Translations under genes and position numbers: made by a program
Assembly: GCA_013298845.1 (NCBI GenBank)
Contig: JAAFJN010000010.1
Span: 75,019-139,018 of the forward strand
Direction of reading: 5' to 3'
DNA length: 64,000 bases
Source of the DNA: Chitinophagales bacterium
Lineage (GTDB): Bacteria > Bacteroidota > Bacteroidia > Chitinophagales > Saprospiraceae
Shown here: in pieces, positions 47,958 through 55,968 of the stretch
Layout of the letters: each line of letters starts with the position of its first letter
How positions within the stretch are numbered: position 1 is the stretch's first letter
The notes under the pieces: generated by a model
What the model was told of the DNA's origin: nothing
What the model saw: only the letters and a program-made list of their open reading frames with translations
Database searches by the model: none

Positions 47958-49100
47958 ATGATTCCACTTTCCATCCCCAATCTTGCCGGTAACGAATGGC
48001 AATACGTCAAAGAATGCATCGAAACCGGCTGGATTTCGTCGGTCGGGGCTTACGTCGGCAAATTTGAACAAATGGTCGCCGATTACGCCGGGGCCAAATA
48101 CGGCGTGGCCACCGTTAATGGTACCGCCGCCATTCACATCGCCCTGGAATTGGCCGGTGTGGGTGAGGGCGACCTCGTTATTGTGCCCAATATCACTTTT
48201 ATTGCCTCGGCCAATGCCGTACGTTATACCGGTGCCGACCCGCTGCTCATTGACGTAGACCCGCACACCTGGCAAATGGACCTCGACTTGCTCGAACAAT
48301 TTTTGCGAGAAGAAACCTATTATAAACGCAACCATTGCTACCGGAAATCGGATCACCGGCGCATTGCGGCGATATTGCCCGTGCACGTGCTGGGCAATAT
48401 GTGCGACATGGACCGCCTGCTGCGATTGGCCCAAGAAAATGCCGTTGCCGTCATCGAGGATTCCACCGAAGCCCTCGGTTCGCGGTATAAATCCAAAAAC
48501 GCGGGCACTTTTGGCCTGCTGGGCACTTTTAGTTTTAACGGTAACAAAATCATCAGTACGGGCGGCGGCGGCGTTATCGTGACCAACGACGAAAATTTGG
48601 CCAAAAAAGCCAAACACATCACCAACCAGGCCAAAACCGACCCTTTTGAATATATCCACGACGAAGTAGGGTATAACTACCGCCTTGTGAATGTGTTGGC
48701 GGCCATTGGGGTGGCGCAAATGGAACAACTCCCCGATTTTATTACCCGCAAAAAAGTCATTGACCGCATGTACCGCGACGGACTCGAAGGAAAAGCGGGC
48801 GATGTGGTGTTTCAGCGCGTCGGCGAAAACGTGGACCCCAATTGCTGGTTGCACACGCTCAAAACTGCCCATCAGCGCCCACTTATTCAACATTTATTGG
48901 ATAATGGAGTGCAATGCCGTCCGTTTTGGGTACCCATGAACCGCTTGCGGATGTTCCGGGGTGAACAATACATTACGGCCGCCGACGAAGCGGGCAAAGT
49001 GTACGAATCGTGCATTAGTATTCCGTCGTCCACCAGCCTAACCGATGAACAGGTGCACGAAGTCATTCGCGTTATTCGCGGCTTTTTTGAAAAGCATTAA
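47958..49100 (+). CDS. DegT/DnrJ/EryC1/StrS aminotransferase, LegC-like
   Basis: 380 residues from the ATG at 47958. PLP enzyme of the sugar aminotransferase class: LAGNEWQYVKECIETGWISSVG at the start, D168 in AVIEDSTEALGS (ring N contact) and Schiff-base K197 in FSFNGNKIISTGGGG. The opening and the NITFIASANAV segment resemble LegC-type enzymes that aminate a 4-keto-6-deoxy-UDP sugar. It is followed after 14 bp by a 4,6-dehydratase-like gene, which could make its substrate. Confidence 0.9.
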   Translation: MIPLSIPNLAGNEWQYVKECIETGWISSVGAYVGKFEQMVADYAGAKYGVATVNGTAAIHIALELAGVGEGDLVIVPNITFIASANAVRYTGADPLLIDVDPHTWQMDLDLLEQFLREETYYKRNHCYRKSDHRRIAAILPVHVLGNMCDMDRLLRLAQENAVAVIEDSTEALGSRYKSKNAGTFGLLGTFSFNGNKIISTGGGGVIVTNDENLAKKAKHITNQAKTDPFEYIHDEVGYNYRLVNVLAAIGVAQMEQLPDFITRKKVIDRMYRDGLEGKAGDVVFQRVGENVDPNCWLHTLKTAHQRPLIQHLLDNGVQCRPFWVPMNRLRMFRGEQYITAADEAGKVYESCISIPSSTSLTDEQVHEVIRVIRGFFEKH

Positions 49101-49114
49101 TCCTCCATTTTTAC

Positions 49115-50329
49115 ATGAAATATTTTAACCTGAATCAATTTATCGCCTCCATTACGGGGCGCAGCGAAAGCCTGTTTAAAGCGGATATCGAGGCCAATAA
49201 AGCCCGTTTATCGCAAGAAATTAAAGGGAAATCCATTTTGGTCATTGGGGGCGCAGGCACCATTGGCAGTTCGTTTGTGCGGGCGGTGTTGCCCTTCGAA
49301 CCGGCGCGGCTATTTGTGGTGGATACCAATGAAAATGGCCTCACCGAACTGGTTCGCGACGTTCGCAGTACGCTCGATTTGTACGTTCCGCCGGTATTTG
49401 TCACGTATCCGATTAGTTTTAGCCAACCGGTTTTTGGCAAATTTTTTCAAAAAGAAGGCCCGTTTGACATTGTGGCCAATTTTGCAGCGCACAAACACGT
49501 GCGCAGCGAAAAAGACCTGATTTCCATCGAAGCAATGGTGGAAAACAACGTACTCAGCGCGCGCGATTTGTTGGAAACACTGCGCGCTCAACCACCGGCG
49601 CACTTTTTTTGTGTCTCCACCGACAAAGCCGCCAACCCGGTCAATGTCATGGGAGCGAGTAAAAAAATGATGGAAGACGTTATTTTGGCCTACGCCAATT
49701 ATTTTCCCGCTACCACGGCCCGGTTTGCCAACGTGGCTTTTTCCAACGGCAGTTTGTTGTTTGGTTTTTTGGAACGGTTAATGAAACGCCAGCCCTTATC
49801 GTGCCCATCCGACGTAAAACGCTTTTTTGTGTCGCCCGAAGAATCGGGTCAATTGTGCATGTTGGCCTGCGTTTTGGGCCAAACGGGTGAGGTGTTTTTT
49901 CCAAAATTAGATCCCGAACGGGATATGATCAGTTTTCAGCCCATCGCCCTCGATTTTATAAAAGCAATGGGTTTTGAGCCGGATATTTGCAGTTCGGATC
50001 AGGAAGCCCGCGAAAAAGCCGCCCGCCTCACGGATACTTCCACGCATTACCCGGTGTATTTTTTTGAATCGGATACCAGCGGCGAAAAGTCGTTTGAAGA
50101 ATTTTTTACCGAAGAAGAAACCCTCGAATTGGAAGCGTTCCGGGAATTGGGCATTGTTAAAAACCTGCCCCGCAAATCACTCGCGGACATTGATGCCATG
50201 ATTACCGATGTGCGCGCTTTTTTTGTCAATAACGCAACGGATAAAGCCTCTTTGGTGGATAAAATAGCCGAATACGTGCCTACTTTTGAACACATCGAAC
50301 GCGGTAAGGGTTTGGATGCTAAGATGTAA
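49115..50329 (+). CDS. CapD/FlaA1-type nucleoside-diphosphate-sugar 4,6-dehydratase
   Basis: 404 residues. Rossmann loop GGAGTIGSSFVRAV near 47-58, FAAHKHVRSEKD, and STDKAANPVNVMGASKKMMED with the M-x3-K variant of the SDR Y-x3-K found in CapD/FlaA1/PseB enzymes; FANVAFSNGSLLFGFLERL and KRFFVSPEESGQL follow. No membrane region, so a soluble PseB-like form. An extra N-terminal about 40 residues (NLNQFIASITGRSESLFKAD) precedes the fold. Acts with the aminotransferase to give an amino-deoxy sugar, probably for surface glycan or glycoprotein. Confidence 0.88.
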   Translation: MKYFNLNQFIASITGRSESLFKADIEANKARLSQEIKGKSILVIGGAGTIGSSFVRAVLPFEPARLFVVDTNENGLTELVRDVRSTLDLYVPPVFVTYPISFSQPVFGKFFQKEGPFDIVANFAAHKHVRSEKDLISIEAMVENNVLSARDLLETLRAQPPAHFFCVSTDKAANPVNVMGASKKMMEDVILAYANYFPATTARFANVAFSNGSLLFGFLERLMKRQPLSCPSDVKRFFVSPEESGQLCMLACVLGQTGEVFFPKLDPERDMISFQPIALDFIKAMGFEPDICSSDQEAREKAARLTDTSTHYPVYFFESDTSGEKSFEEFFTEEETLELEAFRELGIVKNLPRKSLADIDAMITDVRAFFVNNATDKASLVDKIAEYVPTFEHIERGKGLDAKM

Positions 50330-50336
50330 GATTATT

Positions 50337-50366
50337 TTGACGTCTCTCTAAAAAACGCTAAATTTG
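50337..50366 (+). promoter_or_regulatory. Promoter of the DUF5678/hexapeptide pair
   Basis: TTG (50337-50339) and TAAATTTG (50359-50366) with 19-nt spacing; 7 nt to the ATG at 50374, so a near-leaderless mRNA. Confidence 0.65.
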
Positions 50367-50373
50367 CATCCCT

Positions 50374-50598
50374 ATGGAAAATAACAAAAAAATACAAAAC
50401 TGGGTTAATGAGCACAAAGAATTGCTTCGGAAATACGTAGGCAAATGGATTGTCTATAAGGAAGAAGGTTTATTGGCCGTTGGCGACACTATTCAAGAAG
50501 CCGAAGAAGGGGCAAACACCACTGGCCGGAAAATATTGTATTTTGTTAATCCATTAAATTATAATGGTGTTCGTTTTCGTGCAATTCATTTTAGATAG
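50374..50598 (+). CDS. Small DUF5678-like protein
   Basis: 74 residues. LLRKYVGKWIVYKEEGLLAVGDTIQEAEEGAN fits the DUF5678 pattern of small proteins in which a short beta hairpin carries GKW(V/I). Function unknown. It has its own promoter and precedes the hexapeptide protein by 3 bp. Confidence 0.72.
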   Translation: MENNKKIQNWVNEHKELLRKYVGKWIVYKEEGLLAVGDTIQEAEEGANTTGRKILYFVNPLNYNGVRFRAIHFR

Positions 50599-50601
50599 GC
50601 C

Positions 50602-51198
50602 ATGATTTACTCTTTCCGGGGCATTGTCCCCCAAATTGACCCTACCGCCTTCATCCACCCGCAAGCCGCCGTTACAGGCGATGTGGTGATTGGTAAAAAT
50701 GTGTACGTGGGACCGGGAGCGGCAATTCGCGGCGATTGGGGCAAAATTATCATTGAAGATGGCTGCAATGTGCAGGAAAACTGTACCGTACACATGTTTC
50801 CCGGCATTACAGTCACCCTGAACGAAGGTGCGCATATCGGCCACGGAGCCATTATTCACGGGGCCAGCATCGGGCGAAACAGCCTGATTGGGATGAACGC
50901 CGTTCTGATGGACGAAGTAGAAATAGGGGAGGAGTGCATCGTGGGTGCGTTGTGTTTTATCAAAACCGGCGAAAAAATAGCCCGTCGCAGCCTGGTCGTG
51001 GGTAACCCCGGTAAAATTATCCGGGAAGTGAGCGACGATATGATCGCCTGGAAAACCAAAGGCACGGCCCTGTATCAACAATTGCCCGCCGAATGTTTTG
51101 CTTCGCTGCGCCCCGTTCCGTACGAAACCGAACGAAATACCGAGCCAAGCGACGAAAACCCGGCTGATGCCTACCAAATTTGGAAAAAATCGCAATAA
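50602..51198 (+). CDS. Gamma-carbonic-anhydrase/PaaY-like hexapeptide-repeat protein
   Basis: 198 residues. Left-handed beta helix of hexapeptide repeats (AVTGDVVIGKNVYVGPGAAIRGD). The three zinc-ligand histidines of gamma-class carbonic anhydrases are at expected places: H64 (CTVHMFPG), H81 and H86 (HIGHGAIIHG). The longer C-terminal helix and PGKIIREVSDDMIAWK match PaaY rather than CamH. PaaY is a thioesterase/CA-like enzyme of phenylacetate catabolism; no paa genes are adjacent, so the actual role is open. Confidence 0.88.
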   Translation: MIYSFRGIVPQIDPTAFIHPQAAVTGDVVIGKNVYVGPGAAIRGDWGKIIIEDGCNVQENCTVHMFPGITVTLNEGAHIGHGAIIHGASIGRNSLIGMNAVLMDEVEIGEECIVGALCFIKTGEKIARRSLVVGNPGKIIREVSDDMIAWKTKGTALYQQLPAECFASLRPVPYETERNTEPSDENPADAYQIWKKSQ

Positions 51199-51211
51199 AG
51201 GCGTATCTTTG
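51180..51211 (+). promoter_or_regulatory. Promoter of the FG-GAP/UnbV protein
   Basis: TTG (51180-51182) and TATCTTTG (51204-51211), 21-nt spacing; the -33 part lies in the end of the PaaY-like gene. Leader about 54 nt to the ATG at 51270. Confidence 0.6.
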
Positions 51212-51269
51212 CCGCAAAATACTTCATTTTGCAGGACTCCAAAAACTAATTTATTTCCAAAACAAAAAC

Positions 51270-54200
51270 ATGCGCATTTTTTACGGCATTTGCTTTGCTC
51301 TACTCTTTCTCTCCGCCTGTAACACCGCATCCGACAAGGGGGCAACTGGTTCTACCAATGGCGCACCGCTATTTACTACCATGTCGGCCCCGGAGACGGG
51401 AATTCAATTTCGCAATGATTTGACCTACGACCGCGAGTTTAACGTCTATCGCTACCGCAATTTTTACAACGGCGGCGGGGTATCCATCGGCGATATTGAC
51501 AACGATGGCCTTCAGGACGTGTTTTTTACGTCGAACATGGGGCAAAACAAACTGTACCGCAACCTGGGCAATTTCAAATTTGAAGATATTTCCGAAAAAG
51601 CCGGTATCACTGGTAAAGGATCGTGGTCAACGGGCGTAAGTATGGCCGATGTGAATGGCGATGGTTGGCTGGACATTTACGTGTGCAATTCGGGTAACCC
51701 GCGCGAAGCCGAAAAAGACAAACAGTCGTTTAGCCGCGAAAATGAATTATTTATCAACCAGCAAAACGGCACTTTTGTGGAGTCAGCCCGGGCCTATGGT
51801 CTGGCGGATCGCGGCTTAACCACCCACGCGGCGTTTTTTGATTACGACCGCGATGGCGATCTCGATGTTTATGTGTTGAACAACTCCTTCCGCGCCATTG
51901 GTTCTTTCGACCTGCGCAAAAATCTGCGCGAAACCCGCGACAGCCTCGGGGGGCATAAACTGTACCGCAACGAAGGCATGGGCAGCGCCGGTCACCCGGT
52001 TTTTAAAGATGTTTCCGTCGAAGCCGGTATCATGGGGTCCGTTATCGCTTTTGGCTTGGGCGTAACCGTGGGCGACGTGAATCAGGACGGCTGGCAGGAC
52101 ATTTACGTTTCTAACGACTTTTTTGAACGCGATTACCTGTATTATAACCAGGGGAACGGCACTTTCCGCGAAGAGTTGGAAGGTTCCATGCGCCACATCA
52201 GCGCGGCCAGTATGGGGGCTGATATGGCCGACATCAACAACGATGCCCTGCCCGATATTTTTGTGACGGATATGTTGCCCGCCGACGATTATCGCCTGAA
52301 AACCTCCACTTCATTCGATAGTCCCGACCGTTTTACGTTTACCAAAGACATTTATTACAACCAGTTCACGCGCAATATGCTGCACTTGAACAATGGAAGT
52401 ACACTTGATAACAGCGGTCAGGTACACTTTTCGGACATTGCGTGTATGGCCACTTGCGAAGCCACCGACTGGAGTTGGGGTGCTTTGATGTTTGACATGG
52501 ACAACGATGGCTGGAAAGATATTTTTGTGGCCAATGGCGTGGCGCAGGATTTGACCGATCAGGATTATTTGTTGTTTATCAGCGACCCGTCGGTACAGCA
52601 GGAAATTGTATCGGGCGGTTCGGTGAATTACAAACGTTTGATTGATTCTATTCCGTCCGTGCCCTTGCCCAATTTTGCCTTTAAAAACAACAAAGACCTC
52701 ACTTTTAGCAACCAGGCTACCCCCTGGGGCCTTGATGTGCCGAGTTTCTCGAATGGATCGGCCTACGGCGACCTCGACAATGACGGCGATTTGGATTTGG
52801 TAATTAATTGCATTAATAACGAGGCATTGGTGTATCGCAGCGAAGCCCGCCAGCAGTTGACCAATAACCACTACCTGAAATTTAACCTGAGTGGCAGCGC
52901 GGGAAACATGCTCGCTTTGGGTGCCAAAATCCACCTCCGGGCGCAGGGACAACAGTTTTACCTCGAACAAATGCCCATGCGCGGCTTCCAAAGTTCGATG
53001 GACCCACGGCCTAATTTTGGTTTGGGCAATATCACCCAAATTGACACCGTGTACATCGAATGGCCCAAAGGTACGGCCAGTTTATTAACCAATGTGCCCG
53101 CCGATCAAACGATATCAGTAGCGCAAAAAGATGCGAACCTGCCCGCGTGGCTGCCGACTTTGCGGTTAAAACAACCGAATATATTATTCAAAAAGTCCGG
53201 TGTTTCGGCGTGGAAACACCAGGAAAGCACGTTTGCCGACTGGGACCGCGATCGTTTGTTGTATTTCAAATACAGCACCGAAGGCCCGCGACTGGCTACG
53301 GGCGACGTGAACGGCGACGGCCTCGAAGATTATTTTGCGGGCGGGGCAGCCAGTCAGGCGGGAGCCATTTTTATCCAGCAACCCAACGGCATGTTTACGT
53401 TAACCCGGCAACCTGACCTCCTGAAAGACGCCGCCTGCGAAGACGTGGATGCCACCCTGTTCGATGCCGACGGCGATAAAGACCTTGATTTGTACGTGGC
53501 TTCGGGTAGTAACGAAATTGCCTCCATGACGCCGCAGTTGGCCGATCGTTTGTACGTGAACGACGGTAAAGGTAATTTTACCAAAAAAGTTGATGCTTTG
53601 CCCCAGCAAAAGCCATTTGCCAGCGCGGCGGTGCGTCCGGCCGATGTTGACGGCGACGGCGATCAGGATCTTTTTGTGGCCATGCGCCTTTTACCCGGCC
53701 GCATTGGGGTACCCGTGGGTGGCTTTTTAATGGCCAACGACGGCAAAGGGTTCTTTAGCCCCGTGCAAATGGAAACTTTCCGCAACCTCGGTATGCCCAC
53801 CGATGCCATTTGGACGGATTGGGACGGCGATAATGACCCCGATTTGCTGGTGTGCGGCGAGTGGATGCCCATTCGGATGTTCCAAAACAACGGCGGCACT
53901 TTAACCGACGTTACGACCGCAATGGGCCTAACCAACACCAACGGCCTCTGGAAAAGCGTTGAAACCGGTGATTTTAACGGCGACGGTCGCCCAGATTTTG
54001 TGTTGGGCAATATGGGTTTTAACTCCCGCCTCGAGGCTTCCCCCGAACACCCGATGGAACTGACATTCAACGACTTTGACCTCAACGGAACGCCAGAGCA
54101 GTTTTTGTCGCGTTATACCAACGATAAAATGTTGCCGTACACTTTGCGCGGCGATTTGGTGAGCAATATCCCGATTGTTAAGAAAAAATACCTGAAATTT

Positions 54201-54644
54201 AAAAAATACGGCAACCAGGGTTTGACCGATATTTTTACGCCCGAACAAATGAAAGAAGCCATTACCCTGAAAGCGGGTTATCTCGGCAACGCGGTGCTGT
54301 TGAGTCAGGCTAACGGCGGCTACCAGTTGGTGAACCTGCCCAACGAAGCCCAAATGGCCCCGCTGTACGGCCTTTGTGTGGTAGATGTTGACCAGGATGG
54401 CTACTCCGATATTGTGGCGGGTGGTAACTTTTGGGGTTCAAAACCGGAATTTGGCTACATTGATGCCGATTACGGCTTGTTCCTCAAAGGCGACGGGAAA
54501 GGCCATTTCACCCCATTGCGAACTGCGCGCACGGGTCTTTTGCTCAACGGAGAAGTTCGCGATATAAAAAAGATGACCATCGGCGGGAAACCCACTTTGA
54601 TGGTGGCGATTAATGACCAGCCGGTGGAATTTTGGCGGTATTAA
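51270..54644 (+). CDS. Giant FG-GAP/VCBS-repeat lipoprotein with UnbV (ASPIC) domain
   Basis: 1124 residues from the ATG at 51270, giving lipobox LFLSAC (C17). Numerous calcium-binding D-x-D-x-D-G repeats are spread over two propeller blocks (DIDNDGLQDVFF, DVNGDGWLDIYV, DYDRDGDLDVYV, DVNQDGWQDIYV; later DVNGDGLEDYFA, DADGDKDLDLYV, DVDGDGDQDLFV). The UnbV/ASPIC signature VDTVYIEWPKGTASLLTNV lies between them near 595. The CRTAC1-like architecture is abundant in Saprospiraceae and related Bacteroidota. Probably a Ca-stabilised surface binding protein; ligand unknown. Confidence 0.92.
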   Translation: MRIFYGICFALLFLSACNTASDKGATGSTNGAPLFTTMSAPETGIQFRNDLTYDREFNVYRYRNFYNGGGVSIGDIDNDGLQDVFFTSNMGQNKLYRNLGNFKFEDISEKAGITGKGSWSTGVSMADVNGDGWLDIYVCNSGNPREAEKDKQSFSRENELFINQQNGTFVESARAYGLADRGLTTHAAFFDYDRDGDLDVYVLNNSFRAIGSFDLRKNLRETRDSLGGHKLYRNEGMGSAGHPVFKDVSVEAGIMGSVIAFGLGVTVGDVNQDGWQDIYVSNDFFERDYLYYNQGNGTFREELEGSMRHISAASMGADMADINNDALPDIFVTDMLPADDYRLKTSTSFDSPDRFTFTKDIYYNQFTRNMLHLNNGSTLDNSGQVHFSDIACMATCEATDWSWGALMFDMDNDGWKDIFVANGVAQDLTDQDYLLFISDPSVQQEIVSGGSVNYKRLIDSIPSVPLPNFAFKNNKDLTFSNQATPWGLDVPSFSNGSAYGDLDNDGDLDLVINCINNEALVYRSEARQQLTNNHYLKFNLSGSAGNMLALGAKIHLRAQGQQFYLEQMPMRGFQSSMDPRPNFGLGNITQIDTVYIEWPKGTASLLTNVPADQTISVAQKDANLPAWLPTLRLKQPNILFKKSGVSAWKHQESTFADWDRDRLLYFKYSTEGPRLATGDVNGDGLEDYFAGGAASQAGAIFIQQPNGMFTLTRQPDLLKDAACEDVDATLFDADGDKDLDLYVASGSNEIASMTPQLADRLYVNDGKGNFTKKVDALPQQKPFASAAVRPADVDGDGDQDLFVAMRLLPGRIGVPVGGFLMANDGKGFFSPVQMETFRNLGMPTDAIWTDWDGDNDPDLLVCGEWMPIRMFQNNGGTLTDVTTAMGLTNTNGLWKSVETGDFNGDGRPDFVLGNMGFNSRLEASPEHPMELTFNDFDLNGTPEQFLSRYTNDKMLPYTLRGDLVSNIPIVKKKYLKFKKYGNQGLTDIFTPEQMKEAITLKAGYLGNAVLLSQANGGYQLVNLPNEAQMAPLYGLCVVDVDQDGYSDIVAGGNFWGSKPEFGYIDADYGLFLKGDGKGHFTPLRTARTGLLLNGEVRDIKKMTIGGKPTLMVAINDQPVEFWRY

Positions 54645-55206
54645 GCCCCGTTTTCTGGATGATTAGCAACACCAGCGACGCCATCAATAAACCTAACACT
54701 GCGCCACCCAATACATCGAGCGGGTAGTGGAGGCCAACGTAAACTTGAGAAAATGCAATCAGGGCAGCCCAAAAGAATAATACCGGGGCCGTCCATCGCC
54801 CGCACGTGGGCGCGAAGAAAAAACCAATAAAACGCGCCGCTGCGAAATGGTTGGCCGCGTGGGAGGAGGTAAAACTATACCCGCTGCCGCAGCGTTCCAC
54901 CCGCAAATCCACGTAATCTTTCACCAGTACGCTGTTGCAGGGGCGCAGGCGTTGCACCTTTTTTTTGATCAAATGGCTGCTCGTCATATCGGTTGCGCCC
55001 ACGCTCAGCACCAGTCCGAGCAAAAAGACCCAATATTTCTTTTGTTCAAAGTGCATCAGGGCGTACACCAAGATAAATAAATACAACGGCGACCAAAACA
55101 GCGGTGTGCGGCACCACGGCAACAACGTATCAAACAGGGCATTATCTAACCCCCGATTGATGGCAAAAAACAGGCTTAGGTCCAGACGAATTAGTTCTCC
55201 TAACAT
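54610..55206 (-). CDS. PAP2-family phosphatase (membrane)
   Basis: 198 residues with about five membrane segments. The three phosphatase motifs are visible: KKKVQRLRP (KxxxxxxRP), SGYSFTSSHAANHF (PSGH-like, here S-x3-SSH) and SQVYVGLHYPLDVLGG (SRxxxxxHxxxD). Acts on lipid phosphates or undecaprenyl pyrophosphate in the membrane. Overlaps the convergent FG-GAP gene by 35 bp and the upstream methyltransferase stop by 7 bp. Confidence 0.92.
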   Translation of the reverse strand: MLGELIRLDLSLFFAINRGLDNALFDTLLPWCRTPLFWSPLYLFILVYALMHFEQKKYWVFLLGLVLSVGATDMTSSHLIKKKVQRLRPCNSVLVKDYVDLRVERCGSGYSFTSSHAANHFAAARFIGFFFAPTCGRWTAPVLFFWAALIAFSQVYVGLHYPLDVLGGAVLGLLMASLVLLIIQKTGLNTAKIPPAGH

Positions 55207-55931
55207 TTTTCAGCGATAATAATCAATCGGGTAGAATTGGGTTCATCAAAAGGATTCAAATCGTAATCGCCGTACGTCGCTTTGATGGTTAGTCCGGCTT
55301 GTTGCATCAGGGTTTCGAATTCACTTAGGGTAAACAACCGGACACGTTCTTCAAAACTATACGATTGTCCGTTTACATCAAATTCCACTTTTTTGTACAC
55401 GTGTTTTTCGTCGAGGCGTTTGGTGGCGTGGAACTGAATACCGTCAATTTCTTTGGTTTCGGCGGGAACCAGGGCTTTGCGCACCCAGGCGGAATTGAAA
55501 TAATCGAGCAGCAATAAGCCGTTGGTTTTTAAACCTTTATGAATATTTTTTAACGATTTTAAATGGTCTGCATCGTTGTCGAAATAACCAAAAGAAGTAA
55601 AAAAATTAACGATGGCATCGTAGTAATTGATGCGAAAAGGCAGCCGCATATCGTGTTGGTAAAAAGTCAAGCCTGGCTGTTCAAACTGGCTGGCGTATTC
55701 AATGCTGTGCAGGGAAATATCCAGCCCCGTAACGTCAAAACCTTTTTCGGCCAAATAACGCGCATGGCGACCTTTGCCGCAGGCCAGGTCCATGATGCGG
55801 GCATTTGCCGACAGGTTTAAGGCGCTCAGCATATTGTCCAAAGTCCGCCGGGCTTCCTTTTCATCGTGTTTTTTGTATAAAATATGATAATAAGGCGAAT
55901 CAAACCACTCAGTAAACCATTCCTTTTCCAT
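55200..55931 (-). CDS. Class I SAM-dependent methyltransferase
   Basis: 243 residues from the ATG at 55931. ARIMDLACGKGRHARYLAEKGFDVTGLDIS is motif I with the acidic residue for SAM; YDAIVNFFTSFGYF and GLLLLDYFNS follow. The start EWFTEWFDSPYYHILYKKHDEKEA is shared by a Bacteroidota group of unknown substrate. Overlaps the PAP2 start, so the two form an operon. Confidence 0.9.
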   Translation of the reverse strand: MEKEWFTEWFDSPYYHILYKKHDEKEARRTLDNMLSALNLSANARIMDLACGKGRHARYLAEKGFDVTGLDISLHSIEYASQFEQPGLTFYQHDMRLPFRINYYDAIVNFFTSFGYFDNDADHLKSLKNIHKGLKTNGLLLLDYFNSAWVRKALVPAETKEIDGIQFHATKRLDEKHVYKKVEFDVNGQSYSFEERVRLFTLSEFETLMQQAGLTIKATYGDYDLNPFDEPNSTRLIIIAEKC

Positions 55932-55968
55932 AAAACGAAGTATAATTTTGGCGCGAAAGTAGTGCAAA

